Source of the DNA: Methanosarcinaceae archaeon | GTDB lineage: Archaea; Halobacteriota; Methanosarcinia; Methanosarcinales; Methanosarcinaceae | Direction: 5' to 3' | Assembly (NCBI GenBank): GCA_030611265.1 | Contig: JAUWQD010000002.1 | Span: 1-64,000, forward strand | DNA: 64,000 nucleotides | Shown: in pieces, positions 18,280-27,198 of the stretch | Position numbering within the stretch: position 1 is the first letter of the stretch | Layout: each line of letters opens with the position of its first letter | Translations under genes and position numbers: made by a program | Notes under the pieces: generated by a model | Databases searched by the model: none | Seen by the model: only the letters and a program-made list of their open reading frames with translations | Told to the model about the DNA's origin: nothing

Positions 18280-18413
18280 GGTAAATATTTGACAGGATGA
18301 ACAGGATTTACAGGATGTTGACTGCTGTTTTCATCCTGTGCATCCTGTAAATCCTGTCCATTAATTCAGACAATACGATTTAATTTGGTGATATCCTGAA
18401 TAGTGAAGTTACC
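18280..18413. repeat. Dispersed element with GGTAA/TTACC ends, copy 1
   Basis: A 134-base element bounded by GGTAA and TTACC. Its left half has an internal inverted repeat: AACAGGATTTACAGGATG is mirrored by CATCCTGTGCATCCTGTAAATCC about 14 bases on. Its right half, from CCATTA to TTACC, matches the second copy at 49521-49633 with scattered changes. It carries no reading frame and looks like a miniature mobile or palindromic repeat. Confidence 0.65.
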
Positions 18414-18465
18414 TACACAATGTTGATGTAGAAGCTTAAAAATATACTACATTTTCGACCATAGG

Positions 18466-19050
18466 TTATGCCCAATCTGGAAAATTGTCCTCGACATATT
18501 CTTCAACCTCGGCGATATCCTCTGGAGATTTTTGTCCTTCTTTCCATTCATCTAAGACCTGTTCAAAAAGTCCTGATGGGGCATCCACAGCCCAATCTTT
18601 ATATTCGGATGTTGATTCCGTTTCGAATTTGTATATTCCTTTTAATATCCCCATGCAACAGTTTTTTGCCTCTACTGACATTGAAAGTTTTTGATACTTC
18701 TTTATGTCCTCCATGTATGGTTCCAGAGCCTCTTCAAACATTTCCCATGCATATTCTGTCGGATCTACATATCCATCTCTTGTGCTCCCAGAGTTATCCC
18801 AGACATCTTCAACCTCAAGACTGTTCAGATCATAATAAACGTCGTCAGCGACGTCTTCTATATCCACGCCCCTCAGGGATACTTCAGCAATCTCTTCAAT
18901 CCGTTTCGCAACCACCGGGTTTTCATTAGCAAGTTTCTGGAGAATCTGGTAAGCATCATCGGCGCTGATCGCATCAAAAATGTTTATTCCGGCATTATCG
19001 TTTGCCGTTTCGGATGTGTTGTTATTGTTGTTACCGTTATTTTCGGGCAT
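18466..19050 (-). CDS. Unknown acidic protein
   Basis: A 194-residue acidic protein starting at ATG 19050 behind AGGTG. It opens with a polar asparagine-rich stretch (about residues 1-25) and continues as mostly helical, acid-rich sequence. Two short segments, EIAEVSLRGVDIEDVADDVYYDL and the end SPEDIAEVEEYVEDNFPDWA, stand out. No signal peptide, membrane segment or known family is seen. The next gene, a small membrane protein, lies just upstream on the same strand and may share its transcript. Confidence 0.55.
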   Translation of the reverse strand: MPENNGNNNNNTSETANDNAGINIFDAISADDAYQILQKLANENPVVAKRIEEIAEVSLRGVDIEDVADDVYYDLNSLEVEDVWDNSGSTRDGYVDPTEYAWEMFEEALEPYMEDIKKYQKLSMSVEAKNCCMGILKGIYKFETESTSEYKDWAVDAPSGLFEQVLDEWKEGQKSPEDIAEVEEYVEDNFPDWA

Positions 19051-19073
19051 ACAGCACCTCATCTTTATTCAAT

Positions 19074-19508
19074 TCATGTGAAAAGTGTCACAATCCCAAA
19101 ATCCAGCATCAACGACAGAGCAATAGCGATCACTGAAAACACAAAGATGACCAGATAGTTCAACCGCTCCTTTGACACAGACAGACTCCACATAACATAA
19201 TTGAGCCCCTCAAAGTCCTCTTCAGTGAGTTGATCACGTGACTCGATCTTCTCAAGGAGGTTCAGGTCTTTTATTACTCCAAACCTGCGCTTTGCGATAT
19301 GATACCTATGGCCAAAGAAAAACAGGTAGCCAATAACTCCAAAATACCAAAGCATCTTTGAGAGCATACCGCTGTAGTAATCTGCAATAATAATCGCACG
19401 AAGCAGGATTGCTGATACGAGTCCCACCCAGAAATACAGTTTTATGACAGTCATGCTGTATCCTTCAGGGACTTTAACATTGGCCTTATTAGATTCAAAA
19501 TGTTTCAT
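19074..19508 (-). CDS. Unknown small membrane protein
   Basis: About 144 residues from ATG 19508, which has GGTGATC upstream; a longer frame to 19562 is possible. Four likely membrane segments: LYFWVGLVSAILLRAIIIA, MLWYFGVIGYLFFFG, and a C-terminal pair around LNYLVIFVFSVIAIALSLML. A cytoplasmic stretch with AKRRFGVIKDLNLLEKIESRDQLTEEDFEG lies between the second and third. No family is recognised. Confidence 0.55.
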   Translation of the reverse strand: MKHFESNKANVKVPEGYSMTVIKLYFWVGLVSAILLRAIIIADYYSGMLSKMLWYFGVIGYLFFFGHRYHIAKRRFGVIKDLNLLEKIESRDQLTEEDFEGLNYVMWSLSVSKERLNYLVIFVFSVIAIALSLMLDFGIVTLFT

Positions 19509-19846
19509 GATCTGATCACCCCGGGAAATATTTGCTACACGCATTTTCAGATGCACGGTCAAGGTATTTAAGTTCCAGACCGCAGACTATACAGTTCCCG
19601 GTGAGTTTTTCAGTTGAAATGTCAATTGTATTGAGTGTCATGTGTGAAACAACTCTTTCGTTTCGTTATTTATATACCTGTGGTAACTGCGGGTTTGTTG
19701 TCAGTTGATAATGTGTTTATATTGTTAACTGGAAAGGCTCAACACATCATGATTTACATCTAAATTGTTAATTATGTATTATTAAGTATTACGAATAGCT
19801 AATTTTATATGTAATGAATGATTCAAAATGCAAAGAGTCAGGAATT

Positions 19847-20707
19847 ATGATCAATAAAAATACAACTGATTGGAATGAGGTCTGGAAACAACAGATGTCA
19901 CTGCAAAACCGATCACAACATGCTGTAGATTGTGCTGCCATCTGGGACAAAAAAGAAAATGCAGAACTCTTTTTAAAAATGTTTCAGGGAAAGGGGAGTG
20001 AACGGATCGAAAACACCATAAAAGATCTACCTTTAACGCCGGAGTCCAGAGTTCTTGATATTGGAGCAGGACCCGGTACACTTGCGATCCCACTTGCAAA
20101 AAAGGTATCTCATGTCACTGCAGTTGAACCTTCCCCTGGCATGGGCAGTGTGTTGCAGGACCAGATCGCAGAAAATGAAATAGATAATATCAGGTATGTT
20201 CACAAACGCTGGGAAGATATCGATATAGAAGCCGACCTTGACGCCCCTTACGATGTAGTAATAGCTTCTTACTCCCTGGGAATGCCCGACATTAAAGAAG
20301 CTGTGCGGAAAATGGAGGCAGCCTCCTCAAAATATGTTTACACTTACTGGTTTGCAGGGGAAACCTCATGGGATATTAATTTTAGAGCATTGTGGCCCTC
20401 CCTCCATGGAATCGAATATCATCCGGCACCAAAATGCAATGTCCTCTATAATGTGCTTTACCAGATGGGCATTTACCCAAACATTACTGTTATTCCATTC
20501 GAGCATGCCCATAAATTCTCTTCTGAAGAGGAAGCTAATGAGCATTTTAAGTCTTATTTTAACATCACTGAACAACGCCAAGAAGCGATCCTGGGAGATT
20601 ACCTTAAAGACCATCTTGAAGAAGATGATGATTCCATTATCCTGAAAGGATCGAACACGCGCGTGAAGATATGGTGGAAAAAAGGATGTGATCATAATGA
20701 ACAATAA
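19847..20707 (+). CDS. SAM-dependent methyltransferase, upstream partner of ABC importer
   Basis: A class I methyltransferase of 286 residues with the SAM motif VLDIGAGPGTLAIPLA (near residue 70) and the acidic post-II residue in VTAVEPSPGM. ATG 19847 is chosen because a TATA box at 19802-19810 would put the transcript start after the earlier ATG at 19814. It overlaps the following lipoprotein gene. Proteins of this type head several methanogen peptide/nickel-type ABC operons, but the methyl acceptor is unknown. It might modify a metallophore, corrinoid or other imported ligand. Confidence 0.75.
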   Translation: MINKNTTDWNEVWKQQMSLQNRSQHAVDCAAIWDKKENAELFLKMFQGKGSERIENTIKDLPLTPESRVLDIGAGPGTLAIPLAKKVSHVTAVEPSPGMGSVLQDQIAENEIDNIRYVHKRWEDIDIEADLDAPYDVVIASYSLGMPDIKEAVRKMEAASSKYVYTYWFAGETSWDINFRALWPSLHGIEYHPAPKCNVLYNVLYQMGIYPNITVIPFEHAHKFSSEEEANEHFKSYFNITEQRQEAILGDYLKDHLEEDDDSIILKGSNTRVKIWWKKGCDHNEQ

Positions 20708-22259
20708 AAGTAACTACTCGACCTTTCTAATTATAGGTGGGATTATTGCGACCGTTATATTAACAGCGGGCTGCACAACCCCGCAAGAAGATAGTGCTAC
20801 AAATGAGCTTGTAGTTGCCATAAGCACGGATGTTAACAACTGGTATCTTGACAAATTCCCTGGTGGTGATGCCAGATTTGTGTGGTCACAGGTGTATGAA
20901 ACACTTGTAAGGCTGGACACTGATCTTAACATAGTGCCCGGACTGGCAGAATCATGGGAAACACCAGATGATGGGAAAACATGGATCTTTCATTTAAGAG
21001 ACGGCGTATATTTCCATAACGGTGCTCCTTTTGATGCGAACGCAGTTGTATTTTCATACAGCGATGAATCGTATGTTAAAAAAATGGGAGCTTTAAGGAG
21101 TCTGGATCATATTGAAACCATCGATGAGAATACAGTGAAATTTGTCCTAAACAGACCCATGCCATTGCCATTCTATCTCACACATGTGGCATGGCCAATC
21201 ATGAGTCCCGATTGCGTTGATGATAATGGGGATTTTGTAGCACCTATTGGGACGGGTCCATTTAAATTTGAAAAACAAACCCCTGACCAGGAAATTGTAC
21301 TTATCAGGAATGAAGATTACCGGGGTGATGAACCGGTCCTTGAAAGTGTTACATTTAAAGTGATTCCTGAGGCATCTACTCGTGTAATGGCACTTGAGAC
21401 AAAAGAAGTTGATATGATTATAAAACTGCCTGAGTACGAAGTCTCAAGATTGGAAAATGAAGCTGATGTCAATGTATACAGGAAATTGACAACCTTCACG
21501 GACTTTTTGCAATTCAACTGCAATAATGGGGTGTTCAACGATAAGGAAATAAGAAAAGCAGTCGCATATTCCATTAACACTGAGCAGATGCTGAATACGG
21601 TTTTGGAAGGCATTGGAACTCCAGCTAAAGGCCGGCCTTTATCCCCTGTCATGATGTATTCTAAACCTGAACTTGACCTATACGAATATGACGTGGAAAA
21701 AGCCAGGGAGATATTATCAGAAGCCGGCTGGCAAGATTCTGATAACGATGGAATTCTTGATAAAAACGGACAACCTCTTAAGGCAAAATTTATTGTTGGA
21801 AAGGATGTATGGGCATCCCGCCATGTTCCAATGGCTGAAGCTATACAAGGCGTTTTGCAAAATGTGGGAATGGACGTAGATATCCAGGTACTGGAAAGCG
21901 GAGCCATTACTAAACTTGAGAATGAAGGTCAATTTGACATGATCCTTAGAAGTGGATATTTTGTATGGGGTCCCTACCCACGTCACTTCTTTGTCCACCA
22001 GTCCTTTTGCCCGTACTCGCATTACAACAACACGGAATACGATAAACTGGCAAATGCAGCAGATTCAACAGCTGATCCTGAAAAACAGCAACAGTTGTAC
22101 TATGACCTGCAGGATATGGTACTTGAAGAGCTGCCTGCTTTTTACCTGGTGCATGAGGAAAAGATCATTGTAGCCAATACATACGTAAAAGGCTACCGGA
22201 TCACTGCTGAAGATCCATGGCTCAATCTTGACGGCGTGTACCTTGAAGGGAAGCAATGA
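20697..22259 (+). CDS. Peptide/nickel-type ABC importer, substrate-binding lipoprotein
   Basis: A 520-residue binding protein of the DppA/NikA/OppA group, with a lipoprotein signal (FLIIGGIIATVILTAGC, cysteine near residue 26). Family features: VWSQVYETLVRLDTDLNIVPGLAESWETPDDGKTW, FHLRDGVYFHNGAPFDANAVVFS, and GVFNDKEIRKAVAYSI. ATG 20697 is preferred over GTG 20688 by ribosome-site spacing. The motifs do not separate peptide from nickel-complex or other ligands. First of the five transporter genes. Confidence 0.9.
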   Translation: MNNKSNYSTFLIIGGIIATVILTAGCTTPQEDSATNELVVAISTDVNNWYLDKFPGGDARFVWSQVYETLVRLDTDLNIVPGLAESWETPDDGKTWIFHLRDGVYFHNGAPFDANAVVFSYSDESYVKKMGALRSLDHIETIDENTVKFVLNRPMPLPFYLTHVAWPIMSPDCVDDNGDFVAPIGTGPFKFEKQTPDQEIVLIRNEDYRGDEPVLESVTFKVIPEASTRVMALETKEVDMIIKLPEYEVSRLENEADVNVYRKLTTFTDFLQFNCNNGVFNDKEIRKAVAYSINTEQMLNTVLEGIGTPAKGRPLSPVMMYSKPELDLYEYDVEKAREILSEAGWQDSDNDGILDKNGQPLKAKFIVGKDVWASRHVPMAEAIQGVLQNVGMDVDIQVLESGAITKLENEGQFDMILRSGYFVWGPYPRHFFVHQSFCPYSHYNNTEYDKLANAADSTADPEKQQQLYYDLQDMVLEELPAFYLVHEEKIIVANTYVKGYRITAEDPWLNLDGVYLEGKQ

Positions 22260-22359
22260 ATCTCAGGATCATTGCTCCCCCCTTATTTACGACAGTGTAA
22301 CAAATGATTTTTTAACTGTGCAGGATTAAGAAAAACTGGCAATAAGGAAAAGGAAAGAA

Positions 22360-23298
22360 ATGCTGAAATATATCCTAAAACGCATATTTCTCGTATTTTT
22401 CGTGGTTATTGGAGTGACTATTGTAACCTTTTCTACAATGCATTTTGCACCCGGAGATCCTGCAGAGGTCATTGCAGTTGCCAGGTATGGTGATGACCTG
22501 ACCCAGGAACAGATTGACTGGGTCAGGGTAACAGAAGGTTTTGATTCTCCGGTATACATCCAGTATCTGAAATGGATTAAGCACGTCTCACGCCTTGACC
22601 TTGGCAGATCACTGGTAACATCTCATGACATCTTAGAAGAAATTACCATCAGGCTCCCTGCAACTTTCAAACTGGCGGTTTCGAGTTTAGTAATATCATT
22701 GTGTATCGCTATTCCTGCCGGAATAATCAGTGCGGTAAGAAAAAATACAATAATTGACCATCTGTGTATGAGCGCTGCGCTACTTGGAGTATCCATTCCA
22801 AACTTCTGGCTTGGATTGCTGTTGATCTGGTTATTTTCACTGACCCTTCATCTGTTCCCCAGTTATGGATATGGGGGATGTGAGCATCTTGTACTTCCTG
22901 CAATAACCCTGGGAACATCCATGGCTGCCATTACAACCCGTCTGACGCGTTCCAGTATGCTGGATGTATTGAACCAGGAATATATAGTGACAGCAAAAGC
23001 AAAAGGATTGGATGAAAAAACAATAATTTTAAGACATGCATTAAAGAATGCAATGCTGCCTGTTATTACTTTTGCAGGGCTGCAACTGGGTTTTTTACTT
23101 GGCGGGGCTGTGATAGTTGAAACAATATTCGCATGGCCGGGAATTGGGAAACTACTGGTGGATTCTATATATGCCAGGGATTTTGCTATGGTTCAGGGTT
23201 GTGTGCTGTTCATTGCTGTCCTATTTGCGTTTACCAACCTGATAGTGGATATCACGTATGCGTTTTTAGACCCGAGGATCAGGTATGAAAAAACTTAA
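22360..23298 (+). CDS. Peptide/nickel-type ABC importer, first permease
   Basis: A 312-residue DppB/NikB-type permease with an N-terminal helix (ILKRIFLVFFVVIGVTIVTF), five further helices and the EAA loop TAKAKGLDEKTIILRHALKNAMLPVIT. The ATG follows GGAAAGGAAAG. Its end overlaps the next permease gene by 14 bases, which shows co-translation. Confidence 0.93.
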   Translation: MLKYILKRIFLVFFVVIGVTIVTFSTMHFAPGDPAEVIAVARYGDDLTQEQIDWVRVTEGFDSPVYIQYLKWIKHVSRLDLGRSLVTSHDILEEITIRLPATFKLAVSSLVISLCIAIPAGIISAVRKNTIIDHLCMSAALLGVSIPNFWLGLLLIWLFSLTLHLFPSYGYGGCEHLVLPAITLGTSMAAITTRLTRSSMLDVLNQEYIVTAKAKGLDEKTIILRHALKNAMLPVITFAGLQLGFLLGGAVIVETIFAWPGIGKLLVDSIYARDFAMVQGCVLFIAVLFAFTNLIVDITYAFLDPRIRYEKT

Positions 23299-24151
23299 TG
23301 ACATAAGGAATATTTTAAAAGAAGCCGGAAATAACAGGATGGCTGCAATTGGAGGAGCAATAGTCATCCTGTTGGTCTTAATTGCGATTCTGGCTTCCCT
23401 GCTTTCCCCGCATGATCCTTTTGAACAAAAACTGGAAAACAGACTCCTAAATCCATGTTTTGAATATCCTTTTGGCACGGACAATCTGGGAAGATGTATT
23501 TTCTCCAGACTTATCTTCGGAACAAGATATTCGCTGGCAATTGGTGTTGTAGTTGTTGGAATAACAGCTTCGGTCGGTACGACGCTTGGGATCGTATCTG
23601 GCTATAGCCGCGGAATAATTGATGAAACCCTAATGAGAATTGTAGATATAGTGCTTGCTTTTCCAGGTATAATCCTTGCGCTGGTTATTGCAGGGATATT
23701 AGGGCCCAGCTTTTTAAATGTAGTAATTGCAATTTCTCTGACCCACTGGCCTGCATATACAAGACTTGTGAGAGGAATTACACTTTCCCTCAGAGAAAAG
23801 GAATTTATCGAGGGTGCAAGAGCCCTGAGGGCTTCAAACATCTATATTATGCGGCGCCATATACTTCCAAACTGCATCAATCCTATTATCGTACTCGCAA
23901 CCCTTGATATCGCACATGCGATTATCTTTGCAACTGGCCTGAGTTTTCTCGGTCTTGGGATACAGCCTCCGACACCTGAATGGGGATCAATGCTTAAAGC
24001 CGGGATCCCTTATTTTCGAATCTCGCCTCATCTTACCTTTTTCCCCGGTACTGCCATAATGGTAACTGTGATGGCTTTTAATTTTTTAGGTGACGGTTTG
24101 AGAGATATGATCGACCCAAAAATAAACGAAATTATACTGGTGAGTGAATGA
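23285..24151 (+). CDS. Peptide/nickel-type ABC importer, second permease
   Basis: A 288-residue DppC/NikC-type permease. It has the long first helix, the conserved FGTDNLGRCIFSRLIFGTRYSL after it, and the EAA loop IEGARALRASNIYIMRRHILPNCINPIIV. It overlaps both the preceding permease and the following ATPase gene (ATGA, 4 bases). Confidence 0.93.
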   Translation: MKKLNDIRNILKEAGNNRMAAIGGAIVILLVLIAILASLLSPHDPFEQKLENRLLNPCFEYPFGTDNLGRCIFSRLIFGTRYSLAIGVVVVGITASVGTTLGIVSGYSRGIIDETLMRIVDIVLAFPGIILALVIAGILGPSFLNVVIAISLTHWPAYTRLVRGITLSLREKEFIEGARALRASNIYIMRRHILPNCINPIIVLATLDIAHAIIFATGLSFLGLGIQPPTPEWGSMLKAGIPYFRISPHLTFFPGTAIMVTVMAFNFLGDGLRDMIDPKINEIILVSE

Positions 24152-25089
24152 GCTTATTGAAAATACAGGACCTAAAGGTGTATTTTAATGCCAGGGGCAA
24201 AACAGTAAAAGCTAACAATGGTATTGATCTGGAGATCAGGGAAAATGAGATACTGGGCCTGATAGGAGAGACCGGTTGTGGAAAATCGATACTTGGGAGG
24301 GCAATAGTAGGACTGCTTTCTGATAATGTAGAGATCAGGGGGAAAATTGTTTATAAAAATGAAGATATATTGGACCTTTCCGAAGACAGATTGAGAAAAA
24401 TAAGAGGAAAAGACATCGGTATCATACTCCAAAACCCGTCGGCTGCATTAAATCCAGTGTTAAGTGTTGGCAATCAAATATCAGAGATCTATCGCTATCA
24501 TGAGAATATGGGAAAAAAGGAAGCACGGATCAGAACAGCTAAAATGCTTGAAATGGTTGGGATCGACCCCAAAAGAATGCATGAATATCCCCATCAATTC
24601 AGCGGGGGAATGAAACAGAGGGTTATGATAGCTATGGGACTGGCCTTAAATCCCGGACTGTTAATAGCAGACGAGCCGACCAAAGGCCTTGACCCTACAA
24701 CAAAAGACAAGATCGTAGACCTGATATGCGAACTGGTGATAAATAGAAATATGAGTCTGCTTCTCATCACCCATGATCTTGGCGTGGCTGAAAAGATGTG
24801 TGACAGGGTAGCGGTTATGTATGCGGGGGAAATTATTGAGATCGCAACAATTGAAAATATTCTATCCAACCCCCAACATCCTTATACACAGGACCTGTTG
24901 AACTCGCGTCCCAAAAAAGGTTTGAAGCCGACGGCGGGAGAAAGCCCAAGCCTAAGTTCGCCTCCAGCCGGGTGCAAGTTCCATCCAAGATGCAGATGCG
25001 TTATTGGCGAATGTCCAAAAACCCACCCGCAGATGATAGAAACTGAAAATGGAACCTCTGTCAGGTGTTTCTTATACGAGGATAATTGA
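24148..25089 (+). CDS. Peptide/nickel-type ABC importer, first ATPase
   Basis: A 313-residue DppD/OppD-type ATPase: Walker A IGETGCGKSILGRA, signature FSGGMKQRVMIAMGL, Walker B LLIADEPTKGLD, His switch LLITHDLGVAEKM. After residue about 235 comes the oligopeptide-transporter C-terminal domain with cysteines in AGCKFHPRCRCVIGECPKTHPQM, a segment that in relatives holds a metal or Fe-S site. Confidence 0.93.
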   Translation: MSLLKIQDLKVYFNARGKTVKANNGIDLEIRENEILGLIGETGCGKSILGRAIVGLLSDNVEIRGKIVYKNEDILDLSEDRLRKIRGKDIGIILQNPSAALNPVLSVGNQISEIYRYHENMGKKEARIRTAKMLEMVGIDPKRMHEYPHQFSGGMKQRVMIAMGLALNPGLLIADEPTKGLDPTTKDKIVDLICELVINRNMSLLLITHDLGVAEKMCDRVAVMYAGEIIEIATIENILSNPQHPYTQDLLNSRPKKGLKPTAGESPSLSSPPAGCKFHPRCRCVIGECPKTHPQMIETENGTSVRCFLYEDN

Positions 25090-25098
25090 GGTTAAAAA

Positions 25099-25797
25099 AT
25101 GACTCTGCTATCAGTTGAGAACCTGAAAAAATACTACTATTCCGGTGTGTTCAACAAGAAAGAAATAAGAGCAGTTGACGGAGTAGATATTGAAATAAAG
25201 AGCGGTAGAACATTGGGACTGGTAGGAGGCAGCGGATGCGGTAAAACTACCGTTGCCAGGACAATTTTACGTCTGGTAGAACCCACTGATGGCAGTATTG
25301 TTTTTGATGGAAGGGATATTACAAAATTAAGGGGTCGCGAAATGAAAAACCTGGGACGAGAGATGCAAATAATATTCCAAAACCCTGAAACCTCACTTAA
25401 TCCGAGGATGAAGATATATGATGCTATTTTAGAGCCTTTAACCATCCATAAATTATGTAGTGCAGATGAGGAAAATGAAAAAATACACAGGTTGATTGAA
25501 ATTGTTAATTTGAACAAGGAACTTTTGTTCAGGTATCCACATGAATTAAGTGGCGGGCAGCTACAGAGGGTTGTGATCGCACGGATCTTAAGTTTGAATC
25601 CAAAGTTTATTGTTGCAGATGAAGCCACTTCCATGCTGGATCCCCTTGTCCAGGCACAGATCCTTAACCTGATGAAAGATCTGCAAGAAAAGTTAGGAAT
25701 AAGTTACCTGTTCATTTCCCATGATATGGATGTAGTAGAATGGATGAGTGATGAGATTGCTGTAATGGACAAAGGGAAGATCGTGGACTGGAAATGA
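25099..25797 (+). CDS. Peptide/nickel-type ABC importer, second ATPase
   Basis: A 232-residue ATPase of the DppF/NikE kind: Walker A GGSGCGKTTVARTI, Q-loop IIFQNPETSLNPRM, signature LSGGQLQRVVIARIL, Walker B FIVADEATSMLD. Unlike its partner it lacks the C-terminal cysteine-bearing extension, as is common in NikE-type proteins. It follows the first ATPase by 9 bases. Confidence 0.92.
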   Translation: MTLLSVENLKKYYYSGVFNKKEIRAVDGVDIEIKSGRTLGLVGGSGCGKTTVARTILRLVEPTDGSIVFDGRDITKLRGREMKNLGREMQIIFQNPETSLNPRMKIYDAILEPLTIHKLCSADEENEKIHRLIEIVNLNKELLFRYPHELSGGQLQRVVIARILSLNPKFIVADEATSMLDPLVQAQILNLMKDLQEKLGISYLFISHDMDVVEWMSDEIAVMDKGKIVDWK

Positions 25798-25852
25798 GTG
25801 TTGTGTATTTTAATTATTTGAGATTCTAGAAATCCTAAAGGAGGTATAAAAT

Positions 25853-26884
25853 TTGAGTTTAGAGATAGAACTGATGAAGAAACCGGAAGTTGTTCCGGAC
25901 AAATTTATGAGGATCGTGGAAGATTCAATGCAGGGATTTAGAAGATATAAAGTCTTAGCTACTGCTCTTGATCTTAATATTTTCGAGTATATGAAAACTC
26001 CAATAACACCGCAAAAGCTTGCTAACAAACTTGGCTGCGACCAGAAGATGGTAACATTACTTTGTGATGTCCTGTGTAATCTTGAACTTCTCTATATAGA
26101 TGGAGAAAGTTATGCAAACACTGAGATATCTAATACCTATATTCTAAGCGACTCTCCATATTCGCAATTAAATTATATCTCAGGGATGGGGAAGAACATC
26201 AAACTGTGGGAAAAACTGCAAGATATTATCAAAAATGGTCCGCTCATCGTTGAAAAGGAAAAATTCTTCGGTGACGGGGTCATACATTCTATGGCAGAAA
26301 ATGCAAAATGCGGGATGCTTCAGGAAATCGTACCGACTGTCATCGAAAACGTGGATTTTAAAAATGCAAGGAAATTGCTTGACCTTGGAGGAGGTCATGG
26401 ACTGTATGCCATAGGTTTTGCGAGTTTGAACAAATATCTGGAAGCATTTGTTTTTGATCTCCCACAGGTGGTTGAACAAACAAAACTCTACATCCAAAAA
26501 TACGGGGCAGATCATGTGGATGTGATACAAGGGAACTTTTTTACTGATGATATTGGAGATGGTTATGACATCATTTTCTCATCACTCAATCCTGGAGGGC
26601 GGGTCCCTGAACTGGTTCCAAAGATTGTCTCTGCACTAAATAAGGGAGGAGTTTTTGTGAATCGGCAAGTCCCGGATGAGGATTCAATATCAGACCCTCT
26701 GCTTACTCTTGACTGGAACCTGTGGACATTTGAAGATATAAAGAAAGCAAATTCAAGGTATAGTTTTGAGAACAGTGTATCTTTTAATGACTACATCGAT
26801 GTTCTGAAGGTGAATGGTCTTGATGTATTCAAGGAAATATGTCTAAAAGATGGCTCAATGATTGTTTTTTCAAAAAAAACTTGA
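25853..26884 (+). CDS. O-methyltransferase-like protein, downstream partner of ABC importer
   Basis: A 343-residue protein of the plant-type/hydroxyneurosporene O-methyltransferase group. The TTG start has an excellent ribosome site (AAAGGAGG, 8 bases before). The N-terminal half is a winged-helix dimerisation domain (LDLNIFEYMKTPITPQKLANKLG); the C-terminal half has SAM motif LLDLGGGHGLYAIGFA, with acidic residue in VFDLPQVVEQT. It lies 55 bases after the importer. With the methyltransferase at 19847 it brackets the transport genes, which suggests that the imported or exported ligand is methylated. Confidence 0.82.
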   Translation: MSLEIELMKKPEVVPDKFMRIVEDSMQGFRRYKVLATALDLNIFEYMKTPITPQKLANKLGCDQKMVTLLCDVLCNLELLYIDGESYANTEISNTYILSDSPYSQLNYISGMGKNIKLWEKLQDIIKNGPLIVEKEKFFGDGVIHSMAENAKCGMLQEIVPTVIENVDFKNARKLLDLGGGHGLYAIGFASLNKYLEAFVFDLPQVVEQTKLYIQKYGADHVDVIQGNFFTDDIGDGYDIIFSSLNPGGRVPELVPKIVSALNKGGVFVNRQVPDEDSISDPLLTLDWNLWTFEDIKKANSRYSFENSVSFNDYIDVLKVNGLDVFKEICLKDGSMIVFSKKT

Positions 26885-27198
26885 TATAATGCTTGACAGG
26901 ATTTCTGATGTTACGACATTTGAAGCCGAATAAGGTGAAATGCCCTGCAGAAATCCTACCATTATTTCTCCTTTTCTTATCAAAATTCTGGTTCAAAGTA
27001 TGGATGAATCTCACTTTTGGAATTTACCTATGGAATATAAGCTCGGCAGTTAATTTTTTTTGCTATAATCCATTTATCCAGAATAAACGAGAAAATCACA
27101 ATCATTGAGATGCACCTCATTAACAACAAGAATTTTAAACAATCAAATTAATAAGGCACCAAACCAACCGGATAGAAACATTGGAGAATAAAAAACAC
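26885..27198. other. Gap before the flavoprotein gene
   Basis: About 310 bases with no convincing gene. There is an AT-rich stretch that could hold the promoter of the next gene (TTAATTTTT...TATAAT about 27050-27068; AATTTTAAACAAT at 27130). No hairpin terminator is obvious. Confidence 0.4.
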
